DNA of 35,055 nucleotides from Emiliania huxleyi CCMP1516 (Eukaryota; Haptophyta; Isochrysidales; Noelaerhabdaceae). This document shows, piece after piece, positions 26,316 through 35,055 of this stretch. The notes under the pieces are model-generated. The model was not told the origin of the DNA. It did no database searches and was given only the letters and a program-made list of their open reading frames with translations. The stretch covers positions 566,061-601,115 of the forward strand of contig NW_005197576.1 in assembly GCF_000372725.1 (NCBI RefSeq). Direction: 5' to 3'. Every line of letters begins with the position of its first letter. The stretch's first letter is position 1. Made by a program: the position numbers and the translations under genes.

Positions 26316-26852
26316 CTATTTTGCCTTTGCACCCGGCGCGTCCTTGAGCGCGACCCCGGCCGCCGAAAAGAAGAAGGCCGTGCTCTCAAAGGCGTAGATC
26401 GCAAACCACAGAAACACGGTGACGTAAGGCCAGGTTGTCATCCCGACGTCAATGAACTTTGGCCAGACCATGGGTACGAGCGAGCCTGCTAGAGCTACAA
26501 ATGTGTTCCATCCCAGGCTTACTTTGAGGCTGCCGCCCCGGAGGGAAAAGAAGCCGATCAGCCCGTTGATCAGCCCCAAGCAGACTGGGCCAGCGGCGTA
26601 GGAGTTCACCTCGTCGGGAAAATAAGCACCGTAGCGACCTTTGTCGGTCAAGAGCACGACGATGAGCAACCCATGGGTCACAGCGTTTCCCACGTTCGCC
26701 CATCCCGACAACAGCCGGGCGAGACGAGCAGGGAACGACGCAGGCTCTTTTGTCGGCGCGCTCGCGTACAGGGCTATTGAGCTGTAGAACACGGCGCAGA
26801 GAGCCGCGATGAGTAGCAAGAGCGCAAGGACGATGCCACCGTCATTTGCCAT
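26316..26852 (-). CDS. Multi-pass membrane protein, 178 residues (hypothetical)
   Basis: A single-exon frame from the ATG at 26852. Twelve further in-frame codons upstream lack an ATG. Five hydrophobic segments are visible: GGIVLALLLLIAALCAVFYS, NAVTHGLLIVVLL, GPVCLGLINGLIGFF, WNTFVALAGSLVPMVW and WPYVTVFLWFAIYAFESTAF. A short C-terminal tail ends in lysines (DAPGAKAK), as some ER-resident proteins do. I do not recognise the family. The frame is intact and hydrophobicity alternates cleanly with short polar loops, so it is probably a real gene. No neighbour suggests its job. Confidence 0.65.
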   Translation of the reverse strand: MANDGGIVLALLLLIAALCAVFYSSIALYASAPTKEPASFPARLARLLSGWANVGNAVTHGLLIVVLLTDKGRYGAYFPDEVNSYAAGPVCLGLINGLIGFFSLRGGSLKVSLGWNTFVALAGSLVPMVWPKFIDVGMTTWPYVTVFLWFAIYAFESTAFFFSAAGVALKDAPGAKAK

Positions 26853-27803
26853 CGTCGGATCGATGTGACTGCGACTCGTCGCTCGCACTCTCTTCGCCGC
26901 GACGATCGTCCCTCGTTTCGGACAGGAAGAAAAACGCCTCGCGGAAAATTTTCTTTCGGGGACACGCGGGTTCCGGCTCCTCCAGATAGACGAGTACGTT
27001 TGGCTTTTTTCGCGGGCGCGCGCCCATGAGGGGATAAGGAGTGATCCATTTTACATGGCCACGCTCCAGCCGCGCAAGCGGCGGCTATCACTGGCCCGGT
27101 TGGGCCTGCCAGCACCGACCGCCTCTTTGGCCGACGCGTCGACAGCTCAGACGGCATCTCGCCACCAGCCCGCGCTTCGCCGAACGATGAGGGTGCGGCT
27201 CTGATTGCCATGATTGTGGTGGTTACGGTAGCAGGCGGCAAGTTTTCGTGGTCCGTTGCGCTGCAACGATGATGAACAGTACCCTCTGCTGGCCAATGTG
27301 GAGGGGCAAGTCAGCGCCTGAGACTAGTGGGGTGGCAAGCCGCGTCCGCCTCGACGGCACGACGCCTTTCTGGTGTCGACCGCGCCCCTCCCGGGGCACG
27401 GCCGGACGGCGCGCACTCCCACTCGCCGTGAGAGAGAGAGATTTTTAGCAACACCAAAGAACTCTAACTTGTTGCCGTCTGTGAGCCTGGGCCTAGCGCA
27501 GCGCTAGCTCGCCGTCTGAGCCTAGCGCAGCGCGAAATAACTCGCTCTGAGCCTAGCGTATCACCATTTTGGCTCGCCAACAAGCCTCGACAACAAGCCC
27601 TCCGCGCCCCCCACATGCCCACCTTTTTCATAATACCTTTTTCTCTCCGTCCCGTGCCTAGTAGAGAAAGAAAACAGACAGGGAAGGGAGGGATTGGGAG
27701 GACGGTATGTCGCCACCTTGGAGCACTTGGAGCACTTGGAGCCACCACAGGGATTTTTAAATTCACCTCCGCCATCACGTTCTTGACTTGAGATTGTGTG
27801 TGC
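26853..27803. other. Intergenic between divergent genes
   Basis: No convincing gene is seen. A short tandem, gagcctagcgcagcgc and variants, occurs three times between about 27484 and 27566. The word ggagcactt repeats at about 27719-27745. A GA run, gagagagagag, is at about 27430-27441. The interval separates the divergent starts of the minus-strand membrane protein and the plus-strand hypothetical gene. Confidence 0.45.
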
Positions 27804-28535
27804 ATGCATCTGAGCGAGGACGACATCGCCGCGGCGGCTCTCTCGCTATACGCGACCCTCGACCCAGCGGACGCCGCGCAGCCGCTCGACGTTGATCAGG
27901 CTCCGCTCAAGGTCTCGTTTGAGATGGTCGTCATCAACATCGGGCCCACGCTCAACCCATCCAACAGAAACGGAATGTCGGAGCTCAACAAGCTGGTCGG
28001 CGAGAACCGCCTCAATAGCCATGTGCTGCAGGCGTCGACGTACGACATCTTCGACCAAAGGTGCACACTGTTCCCGGCCTTTGCCAAAACGGTCGTCGTG
28101 CAGCAGCGCTTCATCCAGGCGTGGGACATTTTCCGCACCGTGCTGAGCAACCACGCCGGCGACGCACTGGACGTCGCCTCGGACGCAATCGGCGGACAGA
28201 AGGGGTGGGCGTTGTGGGCGCAGCAGGAGTCAGCCACGGTCAAGCCTCGCATCACGCAGGTCTCACAGGGCGAGCTAGAGCTCGTCACAAAGTGGGAAGA
28301 CCTCCAGGCCGTTCTGGACAGGTACGGCGTTCGCGGCGGAGACTACGAGGGCGCCGCAGGAGCTCTGCCCATGCTTGTGGGCAGGATGTGCGCCTCATCG
28401 GAGGCGCCGTTTGGCGTCGTCTTTGTGCACGGCACAGATTGCATGCGCCTAAAGGATGCGGCCCGGTCAATCGGCGCCATGCTTGAAAACAGCAAGCCAC
28501 TGATCGACTACGCCAACGAGACTGGCCTCCCTTGA
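27804..28535 (+). CDS. Intronless hypothetical protein, 243 residues
   Basis: The first ATG after an in-frame TGA (27789) is at 27804 and gives an uninterrupted 243-residue frame. I do not recognise a domain. The protein looks globular and soluble, with normal composition: FEMVVINIGPTLNPSNRNGM, then VLQASTYDIFDQRCTLFPAF, FIQAWDIFRTVLSNHAG, VTKWEDLQAVLDRYGVRGGD and FGVVFVHGTDCMRLKDAARS. There is no signal peptide or membrane helix. The clean composition, unlike the Arg/Ala/Pro-rich shadow frames common here, argues for a real gene. It is followed by 1.5 kb without genes and then by the intronless PHD/dioxygenase gene in the opposite orientation. Confidence 0.65.
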   Translation: MHLSEDDIAAAALSLYATLDPADAAQPLDVDQAPLKVSFEMVVINIGPTLNPSNRNGMSELNKLVGENRLNSHVLQASTYDIFDQRCTLFPAFAKTVVVQQRFIQAWDIFRTVLSNHAGDALDVASDAIGGQKGWALWAQQESATVKPRITQVSQGELELVTKWEDLQAVLDRYGVRGGDYEGAAGALPMLVGRMCASSEAPFGVVFVHGTDCMRLKDAARSIGAMLENSKPLIDYANETGLP

Positions 28536-30064
28536 GTGCCTCTTTGGCATATTAAACACTCTGTCAGCGTCCTGCGGTATGTGCTGATATAGACATGCGT
28601 CGGTGTCTCACTCACTCTCTCTCTCTCTGTCTGAGAGCTCGCTTGTGTGCGGGGGGTCACCTGGCACATGCGGGGCGCGCGTCGCCAGGCAGTTGTGTTT
28701 GGTTGTGCATTCTGTGCGCCTATCCTGTGCCCTGCTAGTGATCGTTTTCGATGAAACGCGGCCGCGACCTCCCGAGGTCTCGCGGTAGCCTTTCGGCCCG
28801 CCGAGATAGGGGGGGCCCGGGTGCCGTGGCACTGTGAGCAGCTGCGCGGGCCAGGTCGCCGTTCTCGACCCCCCGGTCGGATCGGGACGAACCCAGGCAT
28901 TCCGGATATCTCCACTGCACGCTCCATCGCCTTGGCGGCCTCTGCATGTCCACGAACTCTTGCTTTGACCGCACTGACACTGTATCACGCTCTCTTCCGC
29001 CCGGATCACTCCCGCAAAGTAGCGGAAGTGGTCGATTGAGAGCGGGATGTCGGCCGCCCGGGAGGTGGGGTGCTAGTATGAGCCCGATCCGTGGCAGAGT
29101 TCTTTCTTGCTACGGCTAGTGCCAATTCACTCTGACACGCTAATCTTGAAAACGTCCAACGGAGCTCCGTGTTGCTCCCAGCGCCCTCCCCCGCGCTCCC
29201 TGCGGCCATGGCCGATGATGCTAGTATGAGAGGTCATCTGGCTACCGCGAGAGCGACCCAACTCGTCGACATCGTCCGATGATGGTGCCGCAAAGTCAGC
29301 CTTCGGAGGCTATCGTGGCGTCGAGCCGGCAGTAGCCGTGACATGTGGTTCCACCACCCCTCGTAGGCTTTGCCTCTGACCGCCACCGTTCCCAGGCTAC
29401 CTAATGGGATGGAAAGGAAGGCTCGGCGAGCATATAGAAGCGTGCTCGACCTCGTCGTGGCAGCCTGCATGGCAGCGCTGGCGGGCGCGATGAGCGTCGT
29501 GCCACCTGACCCGAGACGGGTCGCAGGCGTCGTACCGAGCGCGTCGAGACCGTGTCCTGATGTGATCTGCACGGGTGAGTCACGTCGGCGTCAAAGGAGC
29601 GACGTGCGACCTGTCAGAGCTTGATCACCGATCTCAGCGGTGTCGAGTCGTCTCCGGCGCGCGACAAAGGTACATACCCAGGACGCGCAGCTGCCTCTGG
29701 AAGGCACCGAGATGTACCTTTTTGCGCAAATGGTCACATCCAAGGTTTTGTAACGCGAGTCTTGCCACAGTGAAATGGCACTAGCCTACAAGCGCTTGAT
29801 GGGTAGCGTAATTACTAGCGTCGGGTCGCTCCTCCTCGCAAACCCTGTCCAGCAGAGTCCTCCTCCGGGAATGTACGTAAGAGCCACATATACACTCAAA
29901 TTTCTCCGCGCACCTGTGAGGTGAGAGTACCGTCCCCCGGTAGAGTCGTAGTGTAGGAAACCAAATAAGAGCGCCGACCAATTCGGCCCCTTGCGGCCTT
30001 CTCTCGAGGTCTCGAGATACACACAGCGGCCAAGAGAAATCCTTTGTCTAAGTAAATACTGTCT
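28536..30064. other. Intergenic, little recognisable
   Basis: About 1.5 kb between the convergent ends of two intronless genes. A CT run, ctctctctctctctctgtct, is at about 28614-28632, and the word gctagtatgag occurs at about 29070 and 29220. Short frames here do not look like protein. I see no RNA gene or strong inverted repeat of transposon type. Confidence 0.4.
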
Positions 30065-32617
30065 TCACGTGCCCGCATACCAATACTTCAGCCCCCCGCA
30101 GGCTCTGAGCAGCCTCCCAAGTCCATTCCCAAAGAGGGCCGTGGAGGTGAAGTTCCCTCGCCCGCGGTACAACCGCTCTGCAGCGGTCAGGCTGACCGAG
30201 CCGTGCACCAGCTGGTTTAGCATCCCGTGCATGAAATCTCGGCCACGGTTGAGCCTTGTGTACCCGCCGAGCTCGGGCAGCAGCACGCAGCCCTCGAACT
30301 TGTGCACGTTCTGTGCCACCATCAAGCCTGCGCGTTCGGTGCGAGTCCTGATGGAAGCAACGGCATGGTAGAGGTAGTCCACGATGCTCATGAGGCCGTG
30401 CGCACATGTGTCCACGTGGAGGCCGGAGTCCTCGTCGTTGATCGATACGCGCACCACACTCATCCGCTCCACCACTTGCTCTCTGTCTCGGCTGAGGGCA
30501 CACCCCACCCGGAGCTGCCGATGCGCCGCGATGTGAGCATCTTCCGAAAGGAACTTGTGCTGTGGCCGCATAGCCTTGCCCTCCCCTCTCGGACCGGTGA
30601 GGTACGCGCCAGGGGAGACAAACTCGTCCTGGCAGCCGCCCAACGACTCGTTTGCGGTGATCACCAGCAAGCGCGAACGTGCCAGCCCTCTGAGAGCTGA
30701 CTTGAGTGGAGCCGATCTCAAAGCCTTGCTTCGCATGCCCGTGTCTCCACGGATGACCGTATGCGCCTTCGCAGGGTACACCTCCCCCCAATAGGCGGCC
30801 CTGCCCTTGAGTTGCGGCCGCGGCGAAGGGCGCACTACACCTACCACGTTGATGGTCTGTGTGGGGTCCTCCGCGTGTCGATCCTGGACGACTGGAAACA
30901 CATGGTCGCGGCCCGGGTTAGCAGCTGATGCGACAGCCTCCCTGACGTTGTCTGCGCGCAAGAAGTGGGCTGTCGCCTGGGCTCTGCCGGCGAACTCTCC
31001 GCCGCGTCCGCCGGCGGAGCTCTCCCGCGCGCCGCCAAGCAGCCCGTCAGCGTGCACGCTGGGATCGCTGCCGCCAGCGGAGAGCTTGGAGCAGCCGACA
31101 CACGTGAAGGCACCCTGCGGCAAGCCGAGCAGCCGGCGCTCGTCGCACGAGCGGTGAACAAATTTACCGCACGTGTCGCACGCAATGAGTTCGTGCCCCT
31201 CGGTCCACTGGCCGCCGCCGCAGACGACGCACCTCTCCTCCTCACCCGGCGGCGCGTCGTCATCGTCTCCATTGTAGGCTCCGTCCTCATCTCTGGATGT
31301 CATGGCCGTGTGGATGTCGAGCGCCTTTGCTGCTGATCCGAAGTGAGGAGCGGCCGCTTCGACGTGGCGTGTCAGCAGCGTCTTGGCGCGCCATGCCGTT
31401 GCCTCCTCCCGCGGCGGCGGAGGAAGAACCGACCGTGGAGTCCGCTGCAGCGCCGCCTGCTTGCACGCTTGCTCCGTTGCATAGCGGCGCACGGCGTCTG
31501 CCTCCTCTCCTGGAACAACACGTAGGATTACGAGCTCAGCCCGAATGTGCATCCCGGCCGTAAGAAGGTCGACAGGGTTGAGCTTGAGCGCGACTGCGGG
31601 CGACACGCCTACGCCCTGAACCATGGGATAGACTTTTGTCAGGCCAGAGATGCCAGTGCACTTCGACCCATCGACCACACGAATCTGCACCACGGCAGTC
31701 GGCCTGTGTGGGCGAACGGGCAGCACTTGGGCGCCACGGATGACGGTCTCTCCATCCCTCTCCTCGACCGATTCCGCCGCGAATGGCTGCACGAGCTCCA
31801 CCGTTTCAAAGATCCCGAGGTCGATGAAGGGACCACAGACAGGATCTCGCACACCGTCCCCCTCAACGCCCCAGCAGATCGGCTCCTTGCGAATGGTTGT
31901 GGCGAAGCTCTCCAGGGAGGCGAGCCGAAGCTCTGTGCACGCTTCAAATTCGCACCACCAGCATCCACCCTCCCACCGCATCGGATCGGGGAGTCGGCCG
32001 CCGCCGCTGGCGTGGCCATCCCGCACGAGCCGCTTCAGCGCTCTTGCCGGCCTGTTGCGTCTGCATCCGTTTTGGTCCAGAATCTTTGAGGCGGCTCGCA
32101 CGCAAAACTGTCCGCTGAAGGTGCCGTGTGTGGCACACACGAGCGCAAAGTCGTGGCCGCCGTTCACCTGGTGAATGGCGGAATCGGTGTGCTGGACGTG
32201 GTGGCTGTGTGGCACGCCGCTAGGCGGAATCGGCTGCTCGGCAATGTACGCCAGGACTCCTTGGGCAGAGCTGGGGGTCGCCCAGGCCGCCACGGCCTCC
32301 GAGTCGCTCACAAGCACTTGGCACCGTTGCCGTTGCAGGCCGCCAATCTCCTGAAGACATCGCTCCACCTGTGCACGGTGTTGCCCCACGGACGGATCAC
32401 CGGCCACGATTGCCGCTGCCGTCTGAGCCAGTTGCAGGCGATCGCTGCTCTGGACATTCTTGTTGTTGAGCAAAAAGGTTGGATCGTCCACCGGGGCACT
32501 CGCGGCGTCTGGTCCCTCTGTGGGGATGGGCACAGCCAACGGCGCTGCGCGCAAGATATCCGCCTTCACGGTGCGGTATTCTCGGCCGCTTTCCCAGTCG
32601 TCGGACCGGCGCTTCAT
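30065..32617 (-). CDS. PHD finger plus 2OG-Fe(II) dioxygenase-like protein, intronless
   Basis: An uninterrupted 850-residue frame from the ATG at 32617. Residues 463-509 form a complete C4HC3 PHD finger: C463, C466, C480, C483, H488, C491, C506, C509 (CVVC, CDTCGKFVHRSC, CVGC); such fingers usually read histone tails. The C-terminal part carries the signature order of a 2-oxoglutarate/iron dioxygenase beta-helix: VSINDEDSGLHVD with His734-x-Asp736, then KFEGCVLLPELGGYTRLNRG, then LVHGSVSLTAAERL with His805 as distal iron ligand and Arg815 as the likely 2OG contact. This is inferred from motif order and spacing. A chromatin finger joined to such a dioxygenase suggests modification of chromatin or DNA bases (TET/JBP-like), but protein hydroxylation is possible. 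Residues 1-450 are not recognised; Cys-rich WWCEFEAC lies at about 220. Lack of introns contrasts with nearby genes and fits a mobile or viral origin. Confidence 0.7.
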   Translation of the reverse strand: MKRRSDDWESGREYRTVKADILRAAPLAVPIPTEGPDAASAPVDDPTFLLNNKNVQSSDRLQLAQTAAAIVAGDPSVGQHRAQVERCLQEIGGLQRQRCQVLVSDSEAVAAWATPSSAQGVLAYIAEQPIPPSGVPHSHHVQHTDSAIHQVNGGHDFALVCATHGTFSGQFCVRAASKILDQNGCRRNRPARALKRLVRDGHASGGGRLPDPMRWEGGCWWCEFEACTELRLASLESFATTIRKEPICWGVEGDGVRDPVCGPFIDLGIFETVELVQPFAAESVEERDGETVIRGAQVLPVRPHRPTAVVQIRVVDGSKCTGISGLTKVYPMVQGVGVSPAVALKLNPVDLLTAGMHIRAELVILRVVPGEEADAVRRYATEQACKQAALQRTPRSVLPPPPREEATAWRAKTLLTRHVEAAAPHFGSAAKALDIHTAMTSRDEDGAYNGDDDDAPPGEEERCVVCGGGQWTEGHELIACDTCGKFVHRSCDERRLLGLPQGAFTCVGCSKLSAGGSDPSVHADGLLGGARESSAGGRGGEFAGRAQATAHFLRADNVREAVASAANPGRDHVFPVVQDRHAEDPTQTINVVGVVRPSPRPQLKGRAAYWGEVYPAKAHTVIRGDTGMRSKALRSAPLKSALRGLARSRLLVITANESLGGCQDEFVSPGAYLTGPRGEGKAMRPQHKFLSEDAHIAAHRQLRVGCALSRDREQVVERMSVVRVSINDEDSGLHVDTCAHGLMSIVDYLYHAVASIRTRTERAGLMVAQNVHKFEGCVLLPELGGYTRLNRGRDFMHGMLNQLVHGSVSLTAAERLYRGRGNFTSTALFGNGLGRLLRACGGLKYWYAGT

Positions 32618-33559
32618 GAATCGTGTATGAAGGACGCGCTACGCGGGCGCACGCCGATGGCCTCTCGCCTCGCCGTCGGATCGCGTCATATGATTGGACG
32701 GACCACCTTATGAGCTTAGCCTTCGATTTTTTATTTTCTGGCTTCTGCGAAGCGGCGCTCTATCTGGATCCAATCCTGGAGACCAGGACGCGCTCCCATT
32801 TTTCAAAGTGGGCAAGTAGGATCAGACCATGGCTCAGAAGTGAGTGAGTCAAAACCGAGCCCGGTAGACTTGGTCTCCATACTACCATGCATGGGAGGTG
32901 GCCCAATCCTGGGAACCAGGACGCAACCCCATTTTTCAAAGTGGGCAAGTAGGGACAGCTCACCATAAATGGGCCGTTTTGACGCCTGTACAAAAGTCGC
33001 GACACCTTCTTTCGGCACCAGCAGGCGCACATCGCTCTCAGGGGGGGGGGGGGGGGGGGGGGGACCCCCCGGAGGCTTCACCACATGCTATGGGGGGGGG
33101 TCATGGACCCCCCCACCCAGAGACTCGTGGTCAGACTCTCCGGGCCCTTGATTTTACGCCTCATTTCGCAGCATTTTCGAGGGGAAATTGCGGGAAAATC
33201 ATCCTTTGGGCACTCCAGAATATCACGCATGAGTATAGTACGGTGCTGTGTGTTCTCAAACTGTGTACCAGGGCACCCTGGTCCATCATGCATGTACATG
33301 TTGTGCATGTGTGTCTTCCTCTCTCATGTGCACTGACCTCCACCTGCCCATCTAAGGCAGTGGGCGGTGGTGCACCCATGCGCCTAGACGCATCCGCCAA
33401 TGAACTGTCTGTCCGCTAGCACCACTCCCCCTACTTCGTATCCGTGATCCAAGTCCCTGGGTCTCCAGAGTGTCCGCCTCCTACAGCAGCGGCGGTGGCG
33501 CACCCATGCGCCCGAACGCATCCGCATACAAAACAGTCCATCCACCAGCGCCGCTCCCC
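32618..33559. other. Intergenic with direct duplications and G runs
   Basis: No gene is seen. Two direct duplications are listed separately. A run of 23 G is at 33041-33063, followed by cccccc, and a similar G-run/C-run hairpin is at about 33091-33114. This interval includes the 5' flank of the PHD/dioxygenase gene and the 3' flank of the TPR gene. Confidence 0.5.
32770..32954 (+). repeat. Direct duplication, units 32770-32820 and 32903-32954
   Basis: The two units share ccaatcctgg, accaggacgc and catttttcaaagtgggcaag, followed by tagg, in the same order. They are offset by 133 bases. The sequence between them is unrelated. Confidence 0.75.
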
Positions 33560-33570
33560 CTACTCCAGAT
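33364..33570 (+). repeat. Direct duplication reaching the TPR gene stop codon
   Basis: Unit 1 (about 33364-33450) and unit 2 (about 33491-33570) share gcggtggtgcacccatgcgc or near variants, acgcatccgc, ctccccctact and atccg, in the same order. Unit 2 overlaps the stop codon and last codons of the TPR gene, so unit 1 is a decayed duplicate of its 3' end or untranslated region. Confidence 0.65.
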
Positions 33571-34893
33571 CCGATTCTGCCGCCATCTCCTGCGAGTCAA
33601 CCAGCGTCGCCTGCGAGTCCTCCTCCACCTCGGTCGCCTGCGAGTCGGCCTGCTCCTCGTTCACCTCCTCGTTCACCTCCGTCATCGGGGAGTCAGCCTC
33701 CTCCTCCTCCTCCATCGCCTCCTCCTCCTCCTCCATCGCCTCCTCCTCCTCCTCCTCCTCCTCCTCCATCGCCTCCTCCTCCTCCTCCGCCTCCTCCTCC
33801 ATCGCCGCCGCCTCCACCTCCTCCTCCTCCTCCTCCTCCTCCTCAGGCGGCGGGCGGAGGAGGTCGAGCGACGCGGCGGCGTTGGCGTTGCCCGGGTCGA
33901 GGCGGAGGCAGGTGTAGAAGGCCTGCAGCGCGAGCGCCGGCTGCGACATCTTTGCGTGTGCGGTGCCGACCCGGGACCACCCCTTTGAGAAGTTGCGGTC
34001 CAAGTCGACGCACCGCTTGGCGTGCAGCAGCGAGTTGGGCCAGTCCTTGAGCGACGCGTACACGGCGGAGAGATTGGAGTGCAGCTTGTGCGCCAGTGCG
34101 TGGGCGCCACTCGGGTCGTGCGAGATGGCCTGCAAGTAGAGCCTGCGCGCCTGGGCGAGGTTGCCTGCCTGGTAGGCCTCGTTGCCGTTCGCGCGGAGCG
34201 AGTCGATGGCCTTCTCCTGCTGCGGAGATAGCTGCTGCTTGGGCGTCTGCAGAACCTTGACGAAACGAGGCGCGACGCGCTCCTCCGAGTCGCCGTCGTC
34301 GGCCTGCTGCGCGGCCTGCTTCTCGGCAGCGGCCCGCGGGGCACCCGAGGGGCCGGCGGCGCCGCCTCCTGCCTTGGCCTGCGCGGCGCGCTGCGGCGCC
34401 TCCTCCTCCTCCTCCTCCTCCGCCTCCGCCTCCTCCTCCTCCTCCGGCGGTGGCGAGCGGGCGGTTGCCGCGTGGATGGCCAACGAGCGCCAACTGCCGG
34501 TTACGGAGTCGGCGGCCGCGTTGGTGAGCTGCTCGAGCAGCAGCCTATGTGGATTGAAAATACGGATGACGCGGCCAACCGCCTGCCCGACGAGCCCCGG
34601 GAGGCAGCAAGCCCAGTCAGCGGCCCGCTGTTGAGGGCGCGCACTCGCCGCATCGCGGTGATGGCCGCGGCCATGAAAGCCGGGCGGTGCGCCTCGGGGA
34701 TCAGAAGCCCGCTGTTGCCTCGCAGCAGCCCCCTCACGGCGGCGCTGGCCCACGTGTCGACCGTCTCGTCCGGTTGCCGCAGCTCCACGCGCCCGCGCTG
34801 CGGCGTCCGCGCTGGCGACTCCTCGCGCCTCCCCGCCGGAAGCGCCGCCGGCGGGTGCATTCTGTACTCCTCCGCCTGCAGCCGCCGCGCCAT
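33560..34893 (-). CDS. TPR protein with acidic repeat tail (co-chaperone-like)
   Basis: Two minus-strand exons, 34893-34645 and 34582-33560, join in frame across a 62-bp GT-AG intron to 423 residues. The start is the first in-frame ATG after an upstream stop; 13 further open codons before it lack an ATG. The N-terminal part has MARRLQAEEYRM and a helical region ending AVGRVIRIFNPHRLLLEQL. After an acidic stretch, three tetratricopeptide repeats follow: DSLRANGNEAYQAGNLAQAR, then HKLHSNLSAVYASLKDWPNS, then KGWSRVGTAHAKMSQPALAL. This arrangement resembles STI1/Hop and CHIP-type TPR domains that bind Hsp70/Hsp90 tails, and LHSNLSAVY matches the carboxylate-clamp helix. The C-terminal 100 residues are mostly Glu with AMEEEE units and a final DSQATEVEEDSQATLVDSQE repeat, encoded by a CTC microsatellite (33694-33845). 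The co-chaperone role is inferred. Confidence 0.8.
33694..33845. repeat. CTC trinucleotide microsatellite within TPR gene
   Basis: Runs of cctcctcctc interrupted by catcgc encode EEEE interrupted by AM on the minus strand. A second, shorter CTC run at about 34402-34445 encodes the acidic stretch before the TPRs. Such arrays commonly vary in length between strains. Confidence 0.9.
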
Positions 34894-35055
34894 CGCCTCG
34901 TCCCTCCCCACCACCTCGTCAGTCTCCGGCACCGGGCGTGCGCGCGCCGTCAGAGGGAGAGTCGCGGGCGGCGCCTACGATCGAGCTAGCGCGTGGCCAC
35001 GGGGGGAGGGGGGGGGGTCAGGGGTCTCTCCGAAGCGTGCAGGACGAAAGTGAAG

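Noticed and set aside
32805..33130. G-run/C-run hairpins as transcription terminators
   Set aside because: They are homopolymer tracts in an intergenic region of a eukaryotic genome; intrinsic terminators of bacterial type are not expected here.

Overview
The window reads as nuclear DNA of a GC-rich unicellular alga, most likely a haptophyte of the Emiliania/Gephyrocapsa huxleyi type. This rests on four things: very GC-rich coding sequence; short introns, many of which begin with GC instead of GT; introns carrying GCCGAGAGGC-type minisatellites; and several dispersed repeats. The species is an inference. A run of exactly 100 N (20865-20964) marks an assembly gap.

Layout. 1-10 kb is gene dense: the 5' part of an ankyrin-repeat gene (-), an eight-exon RAD51 recombinase (+), a METTL9/DREV-type methyltransferase (-), an ABCC transporter lacking its first half (-), a two-exon phytanoyl-CoA-dioxygenase-like enzyme (+) and a METTL21/FAM86-type methyltransferase (-). 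10-13.6 kb is gene-poor and rich in small palindromes. 13.6-19.4 kb holds a small possible secreted protein, a multi-exon gene for a glycine-rich membrane protein (-) and, divergently, a three-exon cyclic-nucleotide-gated-type channel (+). 19.5-26 kb is repeat territory: a TIR element (R) occurs twice in opposite orientation, and one copy is split by a 1.83 kb palindromic TIR element flanked by an 8-bp target duplication. Between the R copies lies a gene for a Cys-rich single-pass membrane protein. 26.3-35 kb holds a multi-helix membrane protein (-), an unrecognised intronless gene (+), an intronless 850-codon gene that I read as a PHD finger plus a 2OG-Fe(II) dioxygenase (-), and a TPR protein with an acidic tail (-).

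The genes look like unrelated housekeeping and accessory loci, not one pathway. The most notable items are the PHD/2OG-dioxygenase gene, the nested transposon with its matching empty site, the channel with a non-canonical pore, and the cluster of GC-AG introns in RAD51. All protein assignments come from reading motifs by eye; no database search was run.
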